Shown in pieces: positions 6,013 through 12,127 of a DNA stretch of 12,127 bases. The position numbers were made by a program, and so were the translations under genes. The stretch covers positions 1 to 12,127 of the forward strand of contig QNAZ01000009.1 in assembly GCA_003641645.1 (NCBI GenBank), read 5' to 3'. How positions within the stretch are numbered: position 1 is the first letter of the stretch; each line of letters opens with the position of its first letter. This DNA is from Thermodesulfobacteriota bacterium. Its GTDB lineage: Bacteria; Desulfobacterota; Thermodesulfobacteria; Thermodesulfobacteriales; Thermodesulfobacteriaceae. Under the pieces are notes generated by a model. It saw only the letters and a list, made by a program, of their open reading frames with translations. It did no database searches and was not told where the DNA came from.

Positions 6013-9000
6013 TTAAGAAGCGAGATATTTTTTGAAAATTTCAGAAGTTGGAGTATTTACTTTTAAAAATTCATTTATGGGTCCTTCAAACAATAGATAA
6101 CCTCCTTTTTCTCCTCCTTCAGGTCCAAGCTCAATTATCCAATCTGCCCATTTAATAAGTTCTAAATTGTGCTCGATTACAACTACAGTATGTCCTTTAT
6201 CTATCAATCCTTGTAAAACACTAATCAATTTTTCCACATCATTTATATGAAGTCCGGTAGTAGGTTCATCCAGAATAAAAAGAGTTCCTAATTTTGAGGA
6301 TTTAACAAATTCCTTAGCAAGTTTTATTCTTTGAGCCTCCCCTCCTGAAAGAGAAGGACTTGGTTGACCAAGAGTTAAATAATCAAGTCCTATTTTGCAT
6401 ACAGTATCTAATTTTTGATAAATAGAAGGAAAGTGTTTGAAAAATTCTTTGGCCTCAGAAAAGTTCATATTTAAAACATCAGAAATATTTTTTCCTTTAA
6501 AATAAATTTCAAGAGTTTCTGGATTATATCTTTTTCCATTACAATACTCACATATTTGATATACCTCTGGTAGAAATTTTATTTCAACCTTAATAGATCC
6601 TTGTCCTTTACAATGAGAGCATTGTCCTTCCCGGGTATTAAAAGAAAAACGTCCTTCTTTGTATCCTCTCTCTCTTGCTAAAGAAGTTTCAGCAAAAACT
6701 TCTCTAATATTAGTAAAAACATTTATATAAGTTGCAGGTGTAGATCTTGGAGTATTACCAATTGGAGAATGATCCACTAAATAAACCCTTTTTATATTTT
6801 TAAAACCTTCTATTTTTTTTACTCCCCATAATTCAATATTTGATGATTTACTACTTAAAAGATTTTTAAGATTTTCATAAAGCACATCACATATAAGAGT
6901 TGATTTTCCAGAACCAGAAACTCCTACTATTACTGTAAGAGCTTTTAAAGGAATAGATACAGTTATATTTTTAAGATTCCTAAAATTGACTTCTTTTAAA
7001 GTAATAAATTCAGAAGGAATTCTTTTAAGACTTTTTAATTTTTTTCTATTTTTATTTTTTAGAGCTTTTGCAGTTTCTGAATTTTCATTTTTTAAAAGTT
7101 CAGAAGGAGGACCTACAAAAACAACTTTTCCTCCTTTTTTACCACCACCTGGACCAAGATCTACAATATAATCAGCGGAAAGAATAGTATCTTCATCATG
7201 TTCAACTACTATTACAGTATTTCCTTTATTTCTTAAAGATTTTAAAACTTTTATTAATTTAGCATTATCCCTGGGATGAAGACCAATAGTAGGCTCATCT
7301 AAGATATAAGCAACCCCTGTAAGATTACTCCCTATTTCAGCTGATATTCTTACTCTCTTAGCTTCTCCAGAAGATAAAGTATCTGCTGATCTTCCAAGAG
7401 TTAAATAACCTACACCAAGCTGAATTAGACAATTAAGCCTTGATATAATTTCAGAAATGAGTCCTTCAGCTAAGATTTTTTCTTTTCCTTCAAGTTTAAG
7501 GCTCTCTAAAAATTTTTTTACATTTTCAATACTTAACTCGCAAAGCTCAGGAAGGGAAAGTCCATTTATTTTATAATAAAATACTTCTTTTTTATACCTA
7601 CTTCCTTTACATAAAGGACATATTTCATTTTCTACTCTTCCAAGTCCCTGACAATAAGAACAAGCTCCTATTTTTGAATTAAAAGCAAATAAAAGAGGGT
7701 CAGGCTCAGGGAGACTGATTCCACACCTTATACAGGCTCTTTTTTTGCTAAAAAGTAACTCCTTAGAATTTACCAAAAGTAAAGCCTCTCCATTTCCTTC
7801 TTTTAAGGTTTTCAAAAAAAGTTCTTCAAAAACTTTTAATTTTTCAAAATTTGTTTTTCCAATCACAATCTCAATGGTGTGTTCCTTATATCTTGATAAA
7901 GAAGGTATAGGTGGCATTTTATAAAAGATTGAATCGATTCTTACTTCATGATATCCAGAATTTAAAAGCTTTTCAAAAAGGTTTCTATAAATCCCTTTGC
8001 GATGTTTTATTATTGGTGCAAGAAAAGTAATCTCGTTTTTTTCAATTTTTTCTTCTTTAAAGATTTCTAAAGCTAATTTAAGAAGTTCTTTTTCAGAATG
8101 GGGTTTCAATTCAGTATTACATTCAGGGCAATAGGTTTTGCTTATCTTAGAATAAAGAAGTCTTAAATATGGAAGTATTTCAGTAAGAGTTCCAACTGTA
8201 GAACGAGGGGAAAGTTCTCCGGATCTTTGTTCTAAAGCCACTGTAGGAGGAATTCCAGAAATAAGATCATAATCTATTTCTTCATGAAGTTTTAAAAACT
8301 GTCTTAAATAAGCAGGTAAGGTTTCTAAAAATCTTCTTTGTCCCTCATTAAATATTACATCAAATGCCAAAGTTGATTTTCCAGAACCAGATACTCCAGT
8401 AATTACAATAAATTTTTCTCTTGGCAAATCTACATCTATGTTTTTTAAATTATGGTGCCTTATACCTCTCAATTTTATACAATTAGTTTCATATTGATAT
8501 TCTCTTTCTTTTTTTACTTTCTCTTTAAGTTTAAGACCTTTTAAATACTCTTTTAAATAATAAGCAGTAGGACTTTTTTGATTTTTAAGATTTAAAAATT
8601 CATTTATGGGTCCTTCAAATAATAGATAACCTCCTTTTTCTCCTCCTTCAGGTCCAAGCTCAATTATCCAGTCTGAAGATAAAATTATTTCTGGGTTATG
8701 TTCTACTACTACAATAGTATGTCCCTGTTCTTTGAGGAATTTTAAAGATGAGATAAGTTTTTCTATATCTTTTATATGAAGACCTACTGTGGGTTCATCA
8801 AGAAGAACAAGTGCACTTTCATTTTTTATTTGAGACAAAATTTCAGCAATTTTTAATCTTTGTGCCTCTCCTCCAGAGAGTGTTGAAAGAGGTTGCCCTA
8901 ATTTTAAATAACTAAGACCAAGCTTTTGTAAAATTTCTAAAGGTTTTCTTATAAGAGGATGGTTTTTAAAAAATTCAATAGCAGAATCAACTGTAAGTTC

Positions 9001-11271
9001 CAATATTTCTGCAATATTTTTATCTTTCCATTTTATTTCAAGAACTTCATCTCTAAATCTTTTACCTTTACAAACTTCACAAGGAAGAACAAGATCTGAA
9101 AGAAATTGCATTTCTACAATCTTAAAACCTAATCCTTTACATTCTGGACATTGTGCAAGTTCGGAATTAAATGAGAAAAAGGTTTCGGTATATCCGTATT
9201 TTTTAGCTAAAGGTGTGCTGGCAAGAAGTTTTCTAATATAAGGAAGAACTCCTATGTAAGTAGCAACTATACTTCTTGGAGAACGTGCTAAAGGCTCTTG
9301 AGTAATGAAAAGCACTTGAGAAAAATTTTCAAATCCCTCAATAAACTCACAGAAATCAAAATTTATTCCTTGTTTATAAGCTGTAATACCTTTATAAATT
9401 ATTTCTTCAAGAAGAGTTGATTTTCCTGATCCAGAGACTCCTACTATAGAAGTAATGGCATTTATAGGAATAGAAAAAGTTATATTTTTTAAATTGTGTT
9501 TTTTAGCTTTTATTATCCTTAGTTTTTTATGATAGGACTCAGAAGGAAAAGATATAGGTTTATGAGGAGAGCTTATAGATTTAAGGGCAGAGGCAGTAGG
9601 AGTTGATTTTTCAAAAATTTTTTTTGGATTTCCAGCATAAAGAAGATATCCACCATTTTCTCCACCTTCTGGTCCCAAATCTATTAAAAAATCAGCTTGA
9701 GTAATAATTTCTGGATCATGTTCTACTACAACTACGGTATTATTTTGAGCAACCAGGTTTTCCATAAATTTAAGAACTTTTTGAGTATCAGTAGGATGAA
9801 GTCCTGTTGTAGGTTCATCAATAAGATAAAGAGTTTCTACTAAATTAGATGATAGAGCTCTTGTTAAAAGACATCTACTTGCTTCTCCGCCAGAAAGGGT
9901 TTTACTTGCTCTATTTAAAGTAAGATAAGAAAGTCCTACCTCTTCTAAATAAGAAAGTCTTTTTAAGATCTCTTTTGCAAGCCTTTCTTCAGCTGGAAGC
10001 TGATTTTTAGAAAGAAACTCTATTATAAATTTTTTAGCCTGAGTTATTTCTAAAGCATAAAAATCTCCTATATTTAAATCTTGAATATAAAAAAGAAGTG
10101 CTTGAGGATTAAAACGAGTTCCTTTGCATACAGGACAAGTTATTTCTCTTCTGAGTTTAGATAAAAGTATTCTTACATGTTGCTTGTATTTTTTACTTTC
10201 GAGCCAATCTATAACTTCCTTTAATCCATACCATTCTCCTTCTCCCCAAAAGATTTTTTGTTTAATTTCTTCAGGAAGTTTGTTGAAAGGTAAATTTGGA
10301 TCTATTTCATAGTTTTTTAAAAAATCCATAAGATCAATTTTTACTTCTAACATGAAAGGATAATCGAGAAGAGGAATTGCTCCAGATTTTATTGATTTTT
10401 CAGGATGTTTTACTAAAGATTTAAAATCTACCACTAAAAGATTACCGAATCCTTTACATTCAGGGCAGGCACCCTGTGAGGTGTTAAATGAAAATAAGTT
10501 AGGATTTTTAGAAGGGACCTTAAATCCACAAGATGGACAGACTAAAGCTTGATTATAATAGATTTCTTCTCCATATAAAGTTCTTACTTTCAATTGTTCA
10601 GAAATTTTAAAAGCTTGTTCTATAGCAGAGACAATTTCTGGAAAATCTTCTTCAGTAGGTTTAAGTCTATAAATAACTATTTCTACTTCTTCTACAGAAG
10701 GTAATTCGTCTATTTCGTCAAGTTCACAAACTTTACCATTCCAAAAAATTCTACTAAATCCTGCAGAGAGAAGTCCCATTTTAAGATAATCGAAATTAGA
10801 TTTGACTTTTTGGGGTGCAAGTAAATAAATAGGAATATTTTTAAACTTTTGAATAATTTCTTTTGCAATAGAGTGAGGATCTTTTATATAAATATATTGA
10901 TTACATCTGGGACATTTTGGAATACCAGCTTTATAATAAAGCATTTTGGTAAAATGACTGATTTCTGTTAAAGTTGCAACTGTCGAGCGAGAAGTTTTGA
11001 TATAATTTCCTTGAGGAAAAGCAAGAGCAGGTGGAATATTATTTATAGCTTCTGTTTTTGGTTTAGGAAGTTTTTCAAAATATTGTCTTACATAAGAAGA
11101 AAAGGTTTCTAAATATCTTCTTTGTCCTTCAGCATAGAGGGTATCAAAAACTAAACTTGATTTACCTGCTCCAGAAACTCCAGTAACTACAATAAGCTTA
11201 TAAAAAGGTAATTTAAGATCAAAACCTTTAAGATTATTTTGTGAGACTTTTAGAATTTCAATGAATTTCAT
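6013..11271 (-). CDS. uvrA: Tandem-duplicated excinuclease ABC subunit A (double-length UvrA)
   Basis: A single 1752-residue frame encodes two UvrA units, about 1-905 and 927-1752, joined by a lysine/glutamate-rich linker. UvrA finds bulky DNA lesions and loads UvrB in nucleotide excision repair; the usual protein is about 940 residues and dimerises. Here four ABC ATPase sites are present. Walker A lysines are K37, K617, K965 and K1456. Signatures are LSGGE at 459, 798 and 1641, and LSSGE at 1299. Walker B D/E pairs are 485/486, 825/826, 1325/1326 and 1668/1669. Zinc-type CxxC pairs are at 245/269/379 and 708/731 in unit 1, and 1180/1204/1218 and 1551/1574 in unit 2. Unit 1 has the insertion domain (272-379); unit 2 has only ten residues there. 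Double UvrA is known in Chlamydia. The ATG overlaps the dksA stop (ATGA) with AAAGG just upstream. Whether it works as an internal dimer is inference. Confidence 0.95.
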   Translation of the reverse strand: MKFIEILKVSQNNLKGFDLKLPFYKLIVVTGVSGAGKSSLVFDTLYAEGQRRYLETFSSYVRQYFEKLPKPKTEAINNIPPALAFPQGNYIKTSRSTVATLTEISHFTKMLYYKAGIPKCPRCNQYIYIKDPHSIAKEIIQKFKNIPIYLLAPQKVKSNFDYLKMGLLSAGFSRIFWNGKVCELDEIDELPSVEEVEIVIYRLKPTEEDFPEIVSAIEQAFKISEQLKVRTLYGEEIYYNQALVCPSCGFKVPSKNPNLFSFNTSQGACPECKGFGNLLVVDFKSLVKHPEKSIKSGAIPLLDYPFMLEVKIDLMDFLKNYEIDPNLPFNKLPEEIKQKIFWGEGEWYGLKEVIDWLESKKYKQHVRILLSKLRREITCPVCKGTRFNPQALLFYIQDLNIGDFYALEITQAKKFIIEFLSKNQLPAEERLAKEILKRLSYLEEVGLSYLTLNRASKTLSGGEASRCLLTRALSSNLVETLYLIDEPTTGLHPTDTQKVLKFMENLVAQNNTVVVVEHDPEIITQADFLIDLGPEGGENGGYLLYAGNPKKIFEKSTPTASALKSISSPHKPISFPSESYHKKLRIIKAKKHNLKNITFSIPINAITSIVGVSGSGKSTLLEEIIYKGITAYKQGINFDFCEFIEGFENFSQVLFITQEPLARSPRSIVATYIGVLPYIRKLLASTPLAKKYGYTETFFSFNSELAQCPECKGLGFKIVEMQFLSDLVLPCEVCKGKRFRDEVLEIKWKDKNIAEILELTVDSAIEFFKNHPLIRKPLEILQKLGLSYLKLGQPLSTLSGGEAQRLKIAEILSQIKNESALVLLDEPTVGLHIKDIEKLISSLKFLKEQGHTIVVVEHNPEIILSSDWIIELGPEGGEKGGYLLFEGPINEFLNLKNQKSPTAYYLKEYLKGLKLKEKVKKEREYQYETNCIKLRGIRHHNLKNIDVDLPREKFIVITGVSGSGKSTLAFDVIFNEGQRRFLETLPAYLRQFLKLHEEIDYDLISGIPPTVALEQRSGELSPRSTVGTLTEILPYLRLLYSKISKTYCPECNTELKPHSEKELLKLALEIFKEEKIEKNEITFLAPIIKHRKGIYRNLFEKLLNSGYHEVRIDSIFYKMPPIPSLSRYKEHTIEIVIGKTNFEKLKVFEELFLKTLKEGNGEALLLVNSKELLFSKKRACIRCGISLPEPDPLLFAFNSKIGACSYCQGLGRVENEICPLCKGSRYKKEVFYYKINGLSLPELCELSIENVKKFLESLKLEGKEKILAEGLISEIISRLNCLIQLGVGYLTLGRSADTLSSGEAKRVRISAEIGSNLTGVAYILDEPTIGLHPRDNAKLIKVLKSLRNKGNTVIVVEHDEDTILSADYIVDLGPGGGKKGGKVVFVGPPSELLKNENSETAKALKNKNRKKLKSLKRIPSEFITLKEVNFRNLKNITVSIPLKALTVIVGVSGSGKSTLICDVLYENLKNLLSSKSSNIELWGVKKIEGFKNIKRVYLVDHSPIGNTPRSTPATYINVFTNIREVFAETSLARERGYKEGRFSFNTREGQCSHCKGQGSIKVEIKFLPEVYQICEYCNGKRYNPETLEIYFKGKNISDVLNMNFSEAKEFFKHFPSIYQKLDTVCKIGLDYLTLGQPSPSLSGGEAQRIKLAKEFVKSSKLGTLFILDEPTTGLHINDVEKLISVLQGLIDKGHTVVVIEHNLELIKWADWIIELGPEGGEKGGYLLFEGPINEFLKVNTPTSEIFKKYLAS
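6062..6146 (-). repeat. 85-bp direct repeat, copy B (end of UvrA unit 2)
   Basis: This segment matches 8591-8675 at 83 of 85 positions with no gaps, at an offset of 2529 bases (843 codons). The differences are at 6091 and 6142, both synonymous third positions (Leu1727, Asp1710). It encodes residues 1710-1736, from the D-loop/H-loop-distal strand DWIIELGPEGG through EGPINEFL. Outside the repeat the two UvrA units are far less similar. Confidence 0.95.
8591..8675 (-). repeat. 85-bp direct repeat, copy A (end of UvrA unit 1)
   Basis: Partner of the repeat at 6062-6146, encoding residues 867-893 at the end of the second ATPase domain of unit 1. The two copies are in the same frame and orientation. 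The identity includes nearly all silent positions, which protein-level constraint alone does not explain. Confidence 0.95.
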
Positions 11272-11630
11272 TCGCCTTTGATTTTTTCAATCCGCTCCTG
11301 AGCTCTTTTACAATCTATGCAGAGGGTAGCTTCTGGACGAGCCATAAGTCTTTTTTCATCTATTTCAGATCCACAGACCTCACATATTCCATATGTTCCA
11401 TTTTCTATTTTTTTTAAAGCTTTTTCTATTTTCTTCAAAAGCTTTTGTTCTCTGTCTCTTAATCTTAGTTCAAAAGCAAGATCACTCTCCCGAGTTGCTT
11501 GGTCCAAAGCATCAGGCAAAGGTTCTCCTTTTTCTGTTAATCCTTTCTTAGTTTCTAAAACCTCTTTTAAAATTTCTTCTTTTCTTTTTAAAAGGAGTTT
11601 TTTAAAAAATTCAAGTTTTTCTTTTTTCAT
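11268..11630 (-). CDS. dksA: DksA/TraR-family zinc-finger transcription regulator
   Basis: A 120-residue DksA-like protein. DksA inserts a coiled coil into the secondary channel of RNA polymerase and, with ppGpp, adjusts initiation at stable-RNA and biosynthetic promoters; related proteins also ease transcription-replication conflicts. The N-terminal half is a charged coiled coil with the tip motif DALDQA (D40, D43, A45), which fits the DxxDxA motif of active DksA proteins. A C4 zinc finger follows (C83, C86, C104, C107; ICEVCGSEI ... LCIDC). The frame could extend to an ATG at 11648. I chose 11630 because a perfect AAGGAGG (11636-11642) sits inside that extension, five bases before this ATG. 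It lies ten bases after moaC and overlaps uvrA by four. It is shorter than E. coli DksA (151), so some databases may call it TraR/DksA or a general stress protein. Confidence 0.92.
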   Translation of the reverse strand: MKKEKLEFFKKLLLKRKEEILKEVLETKKGLTEKGEPLPDALDQATRESDLAFELRLRDREQKLLKKIEKALKKIENGTYGICEVCGSEIDEKRLMARPEATLCIDCKRAQERIEKIKGE

Positions 11631-11635
11631 AAACT

Positions 11636-11642
11636 CCTCCTT
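11636..11642 (-). promoter_or_regulatory. Strong ribosome binding site that fixes the dksA start
   Basis: The minus strand reads AAGGAGG here, followed by AGTTT and the ATG at 11630. It overlaps the moaC stop codon (TAA at 11641-11643). It is the best Shine-Dalgarno sequence I see in the window and argues against the in-frame ATG 18 bases further upstream. Confidence 0.85.
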
Positions 11643-12123
11643 AATCATTTTCTAAAATAATCTCACCGCTTTTACCACCTGTTTTATAAATAAGACGAAT
11701 ATTTGTTATTTTTATCCCCTTATGTAAAGCCTTACACATATCATAAATAGTTAAAGCCGCTACTGAAACAGCTGTAAGTGCCTCCATTTCTACTCCTGTT
11801 TGTGCTATAGTTTTAACTTTTCCAGTAACTTCTATAGCAAATCTCTCTGGAAAAAAATTAAAATCTATATCTATTTTGGATATAGGTAGAGGATGACAAA
11901 GTGGTATAAGTTCTGAAGTTTTTTTAGCTGCAAGTATTCCTGCTATTTTGGCACAGGTTAAAAAATCACCTTTTGGTATATCCTGAGAAATTATTTTAGA
12001 ATATATTTCCTCTGGAAAAATTACTTCTGCCTTTGCAATAGCTTCTCTTTTAGTAAAAGCCTTCTGATTTATATCTACCATATAAATTTTGCCTTTTTCT
12101 GTAAGATGTGAAAATAAAGACAT
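11641..12123 (-). CDS. moaC: Cyclic pyranopterin monophosphate synthase MoaC
   Basis: A 160-residue MoaC, which with the radical-SAM enzyme MoaA converts GTP to cyclic pyranopterin monophosphate, the first step of molybdenum/tungsten cofactor synthesis. The N-terminus LFSHLTEKGKIYMVDI (3-18) and central KTSELIPLCHPLPISK (68-83) are diagnostic. Active-site residues K51, H77, D128 and K131 fall at the same numbers as in E. coli MoaC, and the VEMEALTAVSVAALTIYDMCKAL block (111-133) is intact. Length matches the family (about 160). The ATG is only four bases from the right window edge, so its ribosome site and promoter are outside; the start is supported by the usual N-terminal length. It stands first in the visible moaC-dksA-uvrA run. 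Presence of this gene implies molybdo- or tungsto-enzymes in the organism. Confidence 0.96.
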   Translation of the reverse strand: MSLFSHLTEKGKIYMVDINQKAFTKREAIAKAEVIFPEEIYSKIISQDIPKGDFLTCAKIAGILAAKKTSELIPLCHPLPISKIDIDFNFFPERFAIEVTGKVKTIAQTGVEMEALTAVSVAALTIYDMCKALHKGIKITNIRLIYKTGGKSGEIILEND

Positions 12124-12127
12124 ATTT

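Noticed and set aside
8490..8560. Possible assembly or frameshift artefact fusing two separate uvrA genes
   Set aside because: The linker codes continuously in frame with a plausible charged sequence, contains no stop codon, and double UvrA proteins are known in other bacteria. The two halves are also too diverged to be a collapsed repeat, apart from the 85-bp tract.
11631..11648. Upstream ATG for dksA adding six residues
   Set aside because: The extension contains the perfect AAGGAGG that serves the internal ATG at 11630, and the added residues simply translate it.
11317..11655. Plus-strand reading frame of 112 codons opposite dksA
   Set aside because: Serine/phenylalanine-rich translation typical of the reverse of a lysine/glutamate-rich coiled coil; dksA is the real gene.

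Overview
This window is a compact, low-GC (roughly 30% by eye) bacterial chromosome segment. Every gene I can support lies on the minus strand, so transcription runs from high to low coordinates. Gaps are tiny, and three junctions are ATGA stop/start overlaps. The gene set includes a DksA/TraR-type zinc-finger regulator, a DUF39-type homocysteine-biosynthesis protein beside a CBS-domain protein, and a giant tandem UvrA. With the AT-rich composition, this suggests an anaerobic, possibly thermophilic and sulfur-metabolising bacterium, for example a Thermodesulfobacterium-like lineage. That placement is inference; no rRNA or other strong taxonomic marker is present.

Right end (about 11268-12123): moaC (molybdopterin precursor synthesis), then dksA (start corrected to 11630), then uvrA, whose ATG overlaps the dksA stop. 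Middle (6013-11271): one reading frame of 1752 codons encodes two head-to-tail UvrA proteins with four ABC ATPase sites, against about 940 residues for an ordinary UvrA. The two halves are not equivalent. The first keeps the insertion domain but has a poorly conserved UvrB-binding domain. The second has a well conserved UvrB-binding domain but has lost the insertion domain. An 85-bp segment is almost identical in the two halves, which suggests gene conversion.

A 159-bp intergenic gap (5854-6012) holds a good extended -10 promoter but no convincing terminator. Left half (2-5853): seven tightly packed genes, in transcription order a CBS-CBS-ACT-like protein, the DUF39 homocysteine-biosynthesis protein, secG, dxr, rseP, tsaB, and an oligopeptide ABC-transporter permease cut by the left edge. 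The first two probably form a sulfur-assimilation module. The next four are housekeeping genes for protein secretion, isoprenoid precursors, intramembrane proteolysis and tRNA t6A modification. The permease is probably the first gene of a peptide-uptake set continuing outside the window.

I see no tRNA, rRNA, insertion sequence or CRISPR array. The most noteworthy object is the double UvrA with complementary domain loss.
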